Positions 34,171 through 42,223 of a stretch of 64,000 bases of DNA are shown in pieces. This DNA comes from RGIG3009 sp045630285. Lineage in GTDB: Bacteria > Bacillota > Clostridia > Oscillospirales > Acutalibacteraceae. The stretch is from assembly GCA_045630285.1 (NCBI GenBank), contig JAZQSX010000061.1, positions 1 through 64,000 on the forward strand. The letters are read 5' to 3'. The notes below the pieces were generated by a model. The model was given only the letters and a program-made list of their open reading frames with translations. It had not been told where the DNA came from and did not search any database. The position numbers and the translations under genes were made by a program. How positions within the stretch are numbered: position 1 is the stretch's first letter; each line of letters begins with the position of its first letter.

Positions 34171-34196
34171 AAACGCCCCTTTTTTGGGGCGTTTTT
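34171..34196 (+). terminator. Terminator of the GNAT-Gfo/Idh gene
   Basis: AAACGCCCC and GGGGCGTTT form a perfect nine-pair stem around six T, followed by more T. Confidence 0.8.
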
Positions 34197-34197
34197 G

Positions 34198-34226
34198 TTG
34201 CTTTTGGCAGACAAAGGCCGTATAAT
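34198..34226 (+). promoter_or_regulatory. Promoter of the second CapA-family gene
   Basis: TTGCTT (34198-34203) and TATAAT (34221-34226) are separated by 17 bases, directly after the preceding terminator. Confidence 0.65.
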
Positions 34227-34249
34227 GAAGTGGCGCAAAGGGGGAGACG

Positions 34250-35470
34250 ATGATGAAAGTGACGTTTTTGGGCGACATTATGATTGAACCGCCGGTTCTG
34301 AAGGCAGCCAAGCGAAAGGGCGGCACATATGATTTTCGTGGCGTGTTTTCCCGCACCAAAGCCTTACTTTCAGAGTCGGATTTTGTCGTGGGAAATCTGG
34401 AAACTCCGTTGGCCGGTGCTGCGGCGGGATATACCGACACGCATCTCTGCTTCAACGCTCCGGACGATTACGTTGATGCGTTGATCGATGCGGGAGTGAC
34501 GTTGGTTTCCACCGCCAACAATCATACGTTTGACCGTGGTTATGAGGGAATGGAGCGCACGGTGCGTGTGCTGGATGAAAAAGGCTTGGCGCACACCGGC
34601 TCCTTCCTGCGCGGCACGGAGCGTCCCGAAGCCGCTTATTTTGAAAAGGACGGTACCCGTTTCGCTGTGATTGCGTATACCTACGGAACGAACTACGACG
34701 GCAGCGGCGGCGTTTGCCTGGCTGAGGGTGAATATGCCGGCACGGTCAATCTTCTGTGTTCACAGAAGGCGGGCACCTATTTGCCCGGCGTTTTCCGCAG
34801 TGGGAACTGGGTGGATGCCCTGTTCGAAAAGATTCCGTGGGTCAAGGATGCCAATACAGCCGGAAAAGTCAAGAAATTCTTGGGAATGGCAGCGACGTAT
34901 TCCCGTGATGACGACCGTCTTGAAGGAAAAACGGAAACGTCGTATATCGCACAGATGCAGCAGGATATTCGCACTGCCAAGGAGAAGGCGGACGTTGTGC
35001 TGTTTTACCCGCACGTCGGCGGACAGTTCAATCTGAAGCCGGGTGCGTTTTCGGAATATGTGGTGGATAAAGCGATGGAAGCGGGGGCAGATGCCGTAAT
35101 TGCCACGCATTCGCACATTCCGCAAAAGGCGCTGTGGAAGTCGGGCGTACCGTGTTCCTATTGTCTCGGCAATTTCAATATGAATCCCAAATCGTATTTG
35201 GCGATGCCGGAGATCTTGACCCATTACGGGTATGCGATGCACCTGTATGTTGAGGATAAAGTCATCACCAAAGTTACCTTCTCGATGATGAAAAATGTGG
35301 TGGAACGTGACGGACAGATTGCGTCGTATCCGATCGATGAACTGTATGCCTCACTGAAAACGCAAAAGCAAAAGGAAAAACTGATTGCGGATGTGAAGCA
35401 CCTATACGGTCGTATCACCGGTCGTATTTTAACGGGTGAGATTATCTGCCGCGAATATACGTTGGAATAA
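34250..35470 (+). CDS. Cytoplasmic CapA-family protein
   Basis: A 406-residue CapA-fold protein. Motifs are VTFLGDIMIEPP near the start, VVGNLETPLAG, STANNHTFDRG, and the histidine loop VIATHSHIPQKA. Unlike the first CapA-family protein in this window (5254) it has no signal peptide or membrane anchor, so it should act in the cytoplasm. A second ATG at 34253 fits the AGGGGGAG ribosome site slightly better. The substrate is unknown. It is monocistronic. Confidence 0.85.
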   Translation: MMKVTFLGDIMIEPPVLKAAKRKGGTYDFRGVFSRTKALLSESDFVVGNLETPLAGAAAGYTDTHLCFNAPDDYVDALIDAGVTLVSTANNHTFDRGYEGMERTVRVLDEKGLAHTGSFLRGTERPEAAYFEKDGTRFAVIAYTYGTNYDGSGGVCLAEGEYAGTVNLLCSQKAGTYLPGVFRSGNWVDALFEKIPWVKDANTAGKVKKFLGMAATYSRDDDRLEGKTETSYIAQMQQDIRTAKEKADVVLFYPHVGGQFNLKPGAFSEYVVDKAMEAGADAVIATHSHIPQKALWKSGVPCSYCLGNFNMNPKSYLAMPEILTHYGYAMHLYVEDKVITKVTFSMMKNVVERDGQIASYPIDELYASLKTQKQKEKLIADVKHLYGRITGRILTGEIICREYTLE

Positions 35471-35476
35471 AAAGCG

Positions 35477-35513
35477 ATCCCCGACAGGATGAAAAGCCTG
35501 TCGGGGATTTTTT
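35477..35513 (+). terminator. Terminator of the second CapA-family gene
   Basis: ATCCCCGACAGG and CCTGTCGGGGAT form a perfect 12-pair stem with an eight-base loop and a T run. Confidence 0.9.
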
Positions 35514-35626
35514 AACGGATGCCATACGATAGTCGCATAGTTTAAAAGACTTTAGTGATGAGAAGACCTCCGAAATCGCCAATTTTGTGCAAGGGGCATT
35601 GTGGAAAAAACACCAAATAATGGCGT

Positions 35627-37696
35627 TTACTCTTTCACCAATACCATAACGGCGTTACTGCGTTGCGGGAGCGGGATGCTGTTGGTGTCGGTAAAGATCG
35701 TTCCGGTGATTATGTCACGGTAAGTACTGCAATCGGGAAGTGTTAATGCGCCACCCGCTTGCTTATTGAATGCACTGATAAAGCGGTTGTCACCATATAC
35801 AGTGACGTCGGCGGTATCGGTGTATATGTGACAACCCGCCGCTTTTGCAATGGTGCGAATGACGCTTCCCTCTATATACGGCTTTGTAAATACCAGCGTA
35901 TTTTCTCGTGCGTTCGGCAACCGCTCTGCACGGATAGCGGGGAAATCGTAATCGGTGTTGTTGCAAGGTATAAAGCGGTGACCTGTCACGCACTCGGCCT
36001 TTTCAAGGGAAAAACCGTTTTCGTCCCACACACCTGCTGTGTAAGAGAACGCAATGGTAACGGTCGAAGGCAAAGAAGCGATGATATCCCGTGTTGTTTT
36101 GTCCATGTAGAAGTTGTAGGCAAATACGATGAACTTGTACCGAGAAAGATCCAACCGTGACAAATCGGTGGCACGATATACGTCTGCTATTATTCCTGAT
36201 GCATTTGTTTCGTTGATAAATTCTCGCAAAAATCCTGCGTGCAGGTCGGAACTCTCACGTACGGAGAGCATAGAACGTTCATCGAATACGATGAGCATAT
36301 CGGCACGGCTTTTGTGGGGAATTGCGCGAAGCTGTTTGTTGAGCGTGACCATCTTTTGAACGCTCTGCATGATTGGTTCGGAAGCGAACCATCCGCCACC
36401 GAGGTCCATCCACCAAAACCCGGAATCGTGCGCAAGGTTTTTGGAAAATTCGCGCCACAATACGGTGAGCGTGTCCGAAAGCCCGGTAGGCACCAAGCCT
36501 TTTTGCTTATCCTCGTCACATTCGGTGGCGAGATACGTACGGTTGTCCATTTCGTCCACAAACAACTTGCTCAGGTTGATGGACTGTGCAGGACAAATCT
36601 CGCCGCCCGGTTCGCCGGCTTCGCTGCGATCGTACGCTTTCGGGGCGGCAAAAAAATCAATGTACGGTGAACAAAGGAGACGCTCAAGTGCCAAATGTCC
36701 CGTATATGCTGCATTGTCAACATACAGCGAATACCCGTAAAACGCGCCGACCAATTTGTTGGTTTTACGTTTGACGATCTCGCCGAAGTACTCCAATGCT
36801 GCTGCGTTGACTTCGGAGGTGAACAGATCGTAATCCACGATTATGCGATCACAGTCGCGACCACGCAAAAACGTTTCCAATGAATCGGCATTTCCGACGC
36901 GCATATCGGGGGAGGGAATACGCACGTTTTTTTCGTTTATCTGCGGTTGTTGCCACGATTTTGCCAGCGCCTCTTGGTTACCGTATCGACGGATGCCGTA
37001 CTCGTAAAACGCCTTTTTGTTGGCAATACCGTAATCACCGTATCGCTTATTGATGCGTCCCCATAACACGGTTTCCCCCGATGTGCCGTAGGCAATGTGA
37101 TATCCTAAAATCCGGTCGGCATACCGGGACGATTCCAAATGGTCGATGAGCCGTGAAAGGGCCTCGCCCGCATCGTGTAACCACTTCTTCGACGAAAAGC
37201 TTTGCCGTGCGATCATACCACCCACGTTCGGTCGCAGATCGACGTAATCGCCGGCACGGTAATACCCGTTCGGAGCTTCGTAACCAAGATAATCGTGATG
37301 CTCGGTTCCCACCATTGCGGCGATCTCTTCGGCGGTTTCGGGGCCGCCGAAATAGACGAATACTTCCTCCGGGTTGGCTTTGCACCAGTCGATAGACACG
37401 TTCAGCTTAATGCGCGGAATATAGTAGATATCGTCACCCTGAGCAAAAAGGGAGTCCAGCACGCGATCGGTCAAGGAATAATCGTATTCATCAACGCCCA
37501 TCCACCCAAGATGCAAAATGGACGTATGGATCTTCACACCCGCTGCCATGAAATCACGATGGGTGCTTAGCTGCCGCTCAAAGTTCTCGGTGAATACCAG
37601 TGGCGCACCGTGCTCATTTTTCAGCGGTGGATCATAGGGGAAGCCAAGTCGAGACCAAAACACGGGGTGCTGTTTTAAAAAATCTGTTTGTATCAC
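35627..37696 (-). CDS. Putative glycoside hydrolase-like protein (GH42-like layout)
   Basis: A 689-residue protein without signal peptide. The N-terminal half looks like a TIM barrel (LHLGWMGVDEYDYSL; GYHIAYGTSGETVLWG near 198-213, with E208 a possible catalytic acid). The C-terminal half resembles the trimer/glutamine-amidotransferase-like domain of GH42 beta-galactosidases (LSRYKFIVFAYNFYMD). I cannot confirm the family, so the substrate is open. It starts with GTG two bases after the stop of the upstream iron-sulfur gene, so translation is coupled. It is the last gene of a three-gene operon divergent from an AraC regulator. Confidence 0.65.
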   Translation of the reverse strand: MIQTDFLKQHPVFWSRLGFPYDPPLKNEHGAPLVFTENFERQLSTHRDFMAAGVKIHTSILHLGWMGVDEYDYSLTDRVLDSLFAQGDDIYYIPRIKLNVSIDWCKANPEEVFVYFGGPETAEEIAAMVGTEHHDYLGYEAPNGYYRAGDYVDLRPNVGGMIARQSFSSKKWLHDAGEALSRLIDHLESSRYADRILGYHIAYGTSGETVLWGRINKRYGDYGIANKKAFYEYGIRRYGNQEALAKSWQQPQINEKNVRIPSPDMRVGNADSLETFLRGRDCDRIIVDYDLFTSEVNAAALEYFGEIVKRKTNKLVGAFYGYSLYVDNAAYTGHLALERLLCSPYIDFFAAPKAYDRSEAGEPGGEICPAQSINLSKLFVDEMDNRTYLATECDEDKQKGLVPTGLSDTLTVLWREFSKNLAHDSGFWWMDLGGGWFASEPIMQSVQKMVTLNKQLRAIPHKSRADMLIVFDERSMLSVRESSDLHAGFLREFINETNASGIIADVYRATDLSRLDLSRYKFIVFAYNFYMDKTTRDIIASLPSTVTIAFSYTAGVWDENGFSLEKAECVTGHRFIPCNNTDYDFPAIRAERLPNARENTLVFTKPYIEGSVIRTIAKAAGCHIYTDTADVTVYGDNRFISAFNKQAGGALTLPDCSTYRDIITGTIFTDTNSIPLPQRSNAVMVLVKE

Positions 37697-37698
37697 GG

Positions 37699-38814
37699 TT
37701 ACAACTTTCTTTCGTATTCGTTTTTGCGGATGCCGGGATAGTGCTCATCCAAATACTCCTCGCGATAGGGGTTCACACCGGTCGGTAACACTTCGGGCCG
37801 CAATGGCAACGACCACGATTTTTTCTTGTAAAACGGATTATGGAACGTGTTTTCGATGCGGCCTGTCTTTTCCAGTGCGTTCATGCACGCACGGATGCAA
37901 CCGCGTGCACCGCAAATAGCAAAGTATCCCGTATGATTGAGGATATAGTCGTAATACTCATCTACAGCATTGGTGGAGGGCTTGCGTCCCCATTTGGCTG
38001 TTGCGAGCGAATAACACAGGATGTAGGCTTCTTCCTCCGTCATTTCCGAGTTGCGCACATCACACGCCATATTCGGGAATTCCTTTTTCAGGAAGGGGGA
38101 GCATTCGTTGTTCATACCGTGGTGGGACAGAGTACAACGTCCCATATGCACATCCCCATACCAAACGCTCTTTTCTCCGTAGTCTACTGTTAGGCGTTTG
38201 CTTTCGTCCCGTACCGAGGGAACCGCATTGCCGGGGCATTCTCGCTGACATGCGCCACAATGGATGCAGATGGCGCCGGTATCCAAAATCGGATCTGGTT
38301 CCAGTTCGCAATCGGTGAAGATCAGGCCCAAACGCACGCGGGGACCGAATTTTTTTGTGAGAAACACTTTGGAAAAGCCAATTTCACCCAGGCCGCATCC
38401 GGCGGCGATGACTCGCACGCTGCACACGACGTCAGCGGGAACTTTACCCTCCGCTACCGGCTCACGGGTGGTGCCGTTTCCCTCAGGAACAGCCGGATAA
38501 TGGGCGACCGCTTCCCAACCGTGGTCTTCAATGAAGCAACACAAATCATAGGATTTTTTGGGGCGGAACAGCGAGTTTAGCTTGTTATACGAATAAAACG
38601 TATAGTTGTGCCAATGCGTACCTTCTTCAATACCGCGGTAAGTGCCTCGCGGAATGCGCATAGCAACGGCAATGACGGATTTCGCTTCGGGAAAATAGGT
38701 GAGAGGGGACATCAGCGTCGGTGCATTTTTGAACCGCTCAATATTACCGATGGCAATACAGTCAAGACCGATTTCGCGAGCTTTCTCCTTTATCATTTGT
38801 GACGTTAATTTCAT
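37699..38814 (-). CDS. QueG-like 4Fe-4S oxidoreductase, paralogue 1
   Basis: A 371-residue protein related to epoxyqueuosine reductase and reductive dehalogenases. One ferredoxin-type cluster motif is C183-x2-C186-x2-C189-x3-C193 (CIHCGACQRECP). A shared N-terminal signature is RGTYRGIEEGTHWHNY. Later cysteines (near CGARGC) may form a second site. QueG normally works on tRNA, but the operon with a hydrolase and an AraC regulator, and the separate queH at 50306, argue against a queuosine role. Its start overlaps the preceding gene by four bases. The substrate is unknown. Confidence 0.78.
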   Translation of the reverse strand: MKLTSQMIKEKAREIGLDCIAIGNIERFKNAPTLMSPLTYFPEAKSVIAVAMRIPRGTYRGIEEGTHWHNYTFYSYNKLNSLFRPKKSYDLCCFIEDHGWEAVAHYPAVPEGNGTTREPVAEGKVPADVVCSVRVIAAGCGLGEIGFSKVFLTKKFGPRVRLGLIFTDCELEPDPILDTGAICIHCGACQRECPGNAVPSVRDESKRLTVDYGEKSVWYGDVHMGRCTLSHHGMNNECSPFLKKEFPNMACDVRNSEMTEEEAYILCYSLATAKWGRKPSTNAVDEYYDYILNHTGYFAICGARGCIRACMNALEKTGRIENTFHNPFYKKKSWSLPLRPEVLPTGVNPYREEYLDEHYPGIRKNEYERKL

Positions 38815-39728
38815 TTTTGATTACCCCTGTCTCCCGTTTTTGAGAACGAACCGCCGAGTACGTTGGCGGCATCACGATCCTCAGCAGTGGTGCTTTTGCC
38901 GATAGACCATTTCTCGCTGTGACGGAATTCTTTTTCAAACAGGTTGGTAATCGCCTGCTTCTTTTCCAGACATACCATACAGGTGCGGTTGCACACGGCA
39001 GCCACGCGGTCGGGGCGCGCTTTTTCGGAAAAACGATTTTTCACGGCGCCGTTTTTGCAGTTCTTGCATTTTTCATAATCGATCTTAGCGACCTTCATCG
39101 TTTTACCGCAAATAGTGATCTCCTCATACTCGGTAGTGCTGATAGCACCCAGAGGACATGCTTTGGCACACTCCAAGCAACCGTCGCATACTGTGTCGCT
39201 CAGCAAGTCAGTGGCGGGCAGTTCTGCGTCGGTAATGATCATGTGGAAGCGTTGACGAGAGCCGAACGTTTTAGAAAGCGGTATGCCGTTCATACCAATC
39301 TCACACAAACCGCAAGCCACTGCGGCATACTCAAAATCGGGAAATACATTGGGCGCCGGACGACCGTCGCCAACCGAGATGCCCATCGGAGAAAGCTCGC
39401 TGGGGTTCGGAAAGATCGGTACCGCTTCGTAGCCGTGATCTTCCAATGTGTTGGTTAAACCGTAACATGCCAGCGAAAGGAATTCATCTTCCAACCAGTT
39501 TTTACCGAACAGATTATAGTCGGAGAAATTCGTGCCTTCTTCCACACCGCGCAGAGAGCCACGGCAGATGCGTTTCCCGAGCAACAGCACGGCTTTTCCT
39601 TCGGGGAAGATAGAAAAAGGATTCTTCTCGGGCGGGAGCGCCTCGAAACGGGCTTTGGGAGCAATTCCCAACAGGTCGATACCTTCTCGCTTTACGGTCT
39701 CGTGAATTGCGTTTAACAACTGTTCCAT
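38811..39728 (-). CDS. QueG-like 4Fe-4S oxidoreductase, paralogue 2
   Basis: A 305-residue paralogue of the next gene. It has C181-x2-C184-x2-C187-x3-C191 (CDGCLECAKACP) and further pairs (CKNC, then CNRTCMVC). The RGSLRGVEEGTNFSDY motif aligns with the same place in paralogue 1, so they arose by duplication and may form a heterodimer (inference). GGAGG precedes the ATG. It is the first gene of the operon. The likely promoter has a TATAAT at 39754-39759 but no good -35, as for an activator-dependent gene. Confidence 0.78.
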   Translation of the reverse strand: MEQLLNAIHETVKREGIDLLGIAPKARFEALPPEKNPFSIFPEGKAVLLLGKRICRGSLRGVEEGTNFSDYNLFGKNWLEDEFLSLACYGLTNTLEDHGYEAVPIFPNPSELSPMGISVGDGRPAPNVFPDFEYAAVACGLCEIGMNGIPLSKTFGSRQRFHMIITDAELPATDLLSDTVCDGCLECAKACPLGAISTTEYEEITICGKTMKVAKIDYEKCKNCKNGAVKNRFSEKARPDRVAAVCNRTCMVCLEKKQAITNLFEKEFRHSEKWSIGKSTTAEDRDAANVLGGSFSKTGDRGNQK

Positions 39729-39753
39729 GCTACTACCTCCTTAATTTGCTTTC

Positions 39754-39779
39754 ATTATAGCGGTATCCGTTGCACAACG
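39754..39779 (-). promoter_or_regulatory. Activator-type promoter with palindrome upstream of the FeS-hydrolase operon
   Basis: On the minus strand TATAAT (39759-39754) has no recognisable -35. A palindrome, CGTTG CA CAACG (39768-39779), lies immediately upstream, where an activator or repressor could bind. The divergent AraC-family gene is the obvious candidate regulator. Confidence 0.5.
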
Positions 39780-39816
39780 CATTCATAAAACACAATTTAT
39801 TTTAGGATTTCGAAAC

Positions 39817-39845
39817 TTGTTTTTTATAGAACTACGTGGTAATAT
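39817..39845 (+). promoter_or_regulatory. Promoter of the AraC-family gene
   Basis: TTGTTT (39817-39822) and TAATAT (39840-39845) are separated by 17 bases, about 20 bases before the start codon. Confidence 0.55.
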
Positions 39846-39866
39846 GAATTGGAAGGCGGTGGGATT

Positions 39867-40613
39867 ATGCTTTTAAGCACTCAATCGGTCGTGTATGACC
39901 TGTGGGCTAATCAATCTGATTTTAGAAAATCAAAACTGCAATCGGTTACCGGCCGCAAGCACCATTCGCTGAGTCTTCGTCTTTCCGGTGAGGTGGTTTT
40001 CAAGGCGGACGGAAAGTATGTTATTTCAAAGAAGAACAGCATCACGTTTATGCCGGCTGAAACCGCCTATCAAACAGAGGTGGTCGAGGGCGGCAGTATG
40101 ATGCTGATCCATTTTTGCACCCTGCGGAATGATATCCTGCTGCGGCCTGCATTTTTTGAAACGAATGACGCCGAGGTGCTTCGTTTGTTTACCGAGCTGT
40201 GCGGGAACTATACCGCTGATGGTGCGGCTCATTATCGCTGTATGTCGCTGTTTTATGCTTTGCTGGAACGGTTGGATCGTCCCCGTACGCTTGCCCCAAA
40301 GCATGTTCGGGAAGCCAAGCTTTTTATCGACCGTAATTTTGCCGTGCCGATTACTGTTTGCGCACTGGCAGAGCAGGCGAAGATGAGCGAGGTGCATTTT
40401 CGCAATGAATTTAAACGCTATTTCGGTGTTACTCCGCTGTCATATCTCAAAGACGTGCGCATTAACAATGCAAAGCACTTGCTGCGATCGGGATATCATA
40501 CGGTTACCGACGTAGCGATGGCCTGCGGCTTTGAGAGTACCAGCTACTTTTCTTCGGAATTTAAGAGAATGGTTGGCGTAACTCCTTCGGAATACGAAAA
40601 AGACCGATCGTAG
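39867..40613 (+). CDS. AraC-family transcriptional regulator
   Basis: A 248-residue regulator. An N-terminal cupin-like sensor (about 1-140) precedes two helix-turn-helix units: ITVCALAEQAKMSEVHFRNEF and HTVTDVAMACGFESTSYFSSEF, ending in the family signature FKRMVGVTPSEY. The ATG at 39867 follows a GGTGGG-type ribosome site; an earlier in-frame start adds six residues but has no spacing advantage. It is divergent from the FeS-hydrolase operon and probably controls it. The stop codon lies inside its own terminator loop. Confidence 0.9.
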   Translation: MLLSTQSVVYDLWANQSDFRKSKLQSVTGRKHHSLSLRLSGEVVFKADGKYVISKKNSITFMPAETAYQTEVVEGGSMMLIHFCTLRNDILLRPAFFETNDAEVLRLFTELCGNYTADGAAHYRCMSLFYALLERLDRPRTLAPKHVREAKLFIDRNFAVPITVCALAEQAKMSEVHFRNEFKRYFGVTPLSYLKDVRINNAKHLLRSGYHTVTDVAMACGFESTSYFSSEFKRMVGVTPSEYEKDRS

Positions 40614-40630
40614 CAGATCGGTCTTTTTTA
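40597..40630 (+). terminator. Terminator overlapping the end of the AraC-family gene
   Basis: AAAAGACCGATC and GATCGGTCTTTT form a perfect 12-pair stem followed by T. The TAG stop codon is in the loop. Confidence 0.9.
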
Positions 40631-40650
40631 ATGAAACGTATGATTGTGTT

Positions 40651-40719
40651 TTACATTTTCTCAAAGCTGTCGACGCTGAGTACGAACACCGTGGCGCCCT
40701 TGACCTCGGTTTCCACCTG
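40651..40719 (-). pseudogene. Detached 3' fragment of darA (left copy of the 69-bp direct repeat)
   Basis: These 69 bases are identical to 45938-46006, the last 23 codons (stop included) of the intact darA gene. The fragment reads QVETEVKGATVFVLSVD and on to the stop codon, with no start or upstream part. Identity stops abruptly at both ends. It lies ten bases from the stop of the AraC gene at 40730. The pattern fits an insertion at the 3' end of darA that left one full and one partial copy. Confidence 0.92.
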
Positions 40720-40729
40720 CCAGGGTTTT

Positions 40730-42061
40730 TTAACGAATGTTGCGGTATTTGCGGTAGTCGCGAGGGGAGATGCCTTGGATACTGCGGAACAGGCGGCTGA
40801 AATACAGCGGATCCTCGACGCCGAGCATATAGGCGATTTCCTGCACCGTCATGCTGGTATCCTGAAGCAACACACACGCCTTGTTCGTAAGCTCTCGCAA
40901 ACGATAGCGGTGCGGTGACAGCCCCGTGTATTGCTTAAACAACGTGATAAAATAGCACTCGCTCAGTCCGCATTTCGCCGCCTCGTGCGCAGTGCAGAGC
41001 GGCTCTTCGGGGGAGTGGCGCAACCGTTCTGCCAACTCCTCAATAAACGAATGGTGCTTTTTGTGCACCAGTTCGGTCGTGCGGAACTGGTGCTCCAGCT
41101 CCGCTAAAAGCAAGAGAAGCTGACCGTTTACAGCGTGCAGATAGGTGTGGCTTTGCGGCTGATACTGCAACATTGCTTGGATAATCGCACCGAGAGCGGC
41201 AGGGTCTTTCAGCGAATGGACAGACAACTCACAAAGCCCTAAATCTGACAGTACCGTTGTGGGGGATCGTTCCAAAAAGTTCAGCTGGTAGTACAGCACG
41301 TTGTGCCCGCTCTCGTAGATAAAACGTCCTTCTTTATACGGCGGAAAATACACCAGCTGCCCGTCGGTCGCCGTCAGACAGCGACCGTCTTTTGTTTCCA
41401 CCGTCACCTTGCCGTGCACCGCTAAGATCAGGAGATGGTTGATTTCGTTGCGGAACTTGGGAAACGTGATGTTGCGTTCGTTGTTCTCCACACACCCGAA
41501 AGCCGAGACGTTCAGCGGCAAATGGAGTGCGTCGGTTTGGCGGGACAGACGCGGCAAACGCAAACAGCGGTTGCTTCGTTTGCAAGGATCGGTCACAATA
41601 TCCACGCCGTAGGTGCTTCCGGCAATTCCCAAAACCTCGTGTTGCCAGTTGGTGGTATATACCGGACTGTTTTTCGCCGCTTCAAAATCGCCACCTTCAA
41701 TGATCGATATGTCGGGATTGTCGGTACATACCAGTCGTACGTTGTCAATATACGTATCGTCGACATCGGTGGGTAGCCGCTCGCCCGGTTTTTTCACAAA
41801 TGCGATGCCCCATTCTGCAAACGAGGCGATCTCCTCTACCGATGAGGAGGTGGTAAAAGGGAAGACATAATGTGTCCATGTTTCGTTATAATCGACGTAA
41901 TGTGATCCCGATCCGGTGGCGATGTTGTAGCTTGTGAGAAAAATATTGATAGGTCCGCCATAAATATCCATAGACAATTCATACGCCTTATTCGGATGTA
42001 GATGCAACTCTTTCAGGTACAAATCCATATAGTTGTACATGATGCGGTTATATCGAAACAT
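40730..42061 (-). CDS. AraC-family regulator with carbohydrate-binding-like N-terminal modules
   Basis: A 443-residue protein with no signal peptide. Residues 15-129 align almost without gaps with residues 96-210 of the exported neighbour (shared YLK, GG, WGI, Y(I/L)DN, GGDFEAA), and 130-170 continue into the next module (VYTTNW, CLRLP). A cupin sensor follows (about 190-290), then two helix-turn-helix units (about 345-440), including MTVQEIAYMLGVEDPLYFSRLF. The slice starts inside one module and ends inside the next, so it was captured out of phase. The ATG at 42061 has GAGGGGGA upstream. It probably controls the divergent 42224 gene (inference). Confidence 0.88.
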   Translation of the reverse strand: MFRYNRIMYNYMDLYLKELHLHPNKAYELSMDIYGGPINIFLTSYNIATGSGSHYVDYNETWTHYVFPFTTSSSVEEIASFAEWGIAFVKKPGERLPTDVDDTYIDNVRLVCTDNPDISIIEGGDFEAAKNSPVYTTNWQHEVLGIAGSTYGVDIVTDPCKRSNRCLRLPRLSRQTDALHLPLNVSAFGCVENNERNITFPKFRNEINHLLILAVHGKVTVETKDGRCLTATDGQLVYFPPYKEGRFIYESGHNVLYYQLNFLERSPTTVLSDLGLCELSVHSLKDPAALGAIIQAMLQYQPQSHTYLHAVNGQLLLLLAELEHQFRTTELVHKKHHSFIEELAERLRHSPEEPLCTAHEAAKCGLSECYFITLFKQYTGLSPHRYRLRELTNKACVLLQDTSMTVQEIAYMLGVEDPLYFSRLFRSIQGISPRDYRKYRNIR

Positions 42062-42072
42062 TGTGCATCCCC

Positions 42073-42116
42073 CTCTTGTCAAGAGCATTATAAAATGAAA
42101 TGATGTGATAAATCAA
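42073..42116 (-). promoter_or_regulatory. Promoter and start-site palindrome of the modular AraC gene
   Basis: On the minus strand TTGATT (42116-42111) and TATAAT (42092-42087) are separated by 18 bases. A perfect 13-base palindrome, CTCTTG T CAAGAG (42073-42085), covers the expected start site and is a candidate operator. The divergent gene has a TATACT at 42183-42188 but only a weak -35. Confidence 0.6.
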
Positions 42117-42223
42117 GAGAAAATCAAAAAATAGTCCATATTTTTTAAAGATAATCACTGTTCTCTGTTTTGTTTTTCGTGATATACTGAATATGCACTG
42201 AATTCTCGATAGGAGGATATCGT

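Noticed and set aside
37699..39728. Annotating the two iron-sulfur paralogues as queuosine biosynthesis enzymes QueG
   Set aside because: queH is present at 50306, the operon has no tRNA-modification genes, and one or both lengths and extra cysteines differ from QueG.
40440..40877. Minus-strand frame spanning the darA fragment as a new gene
   Set aside because: It crosses the AraC terminator and is in a frame different from both darA and the AraC genes.
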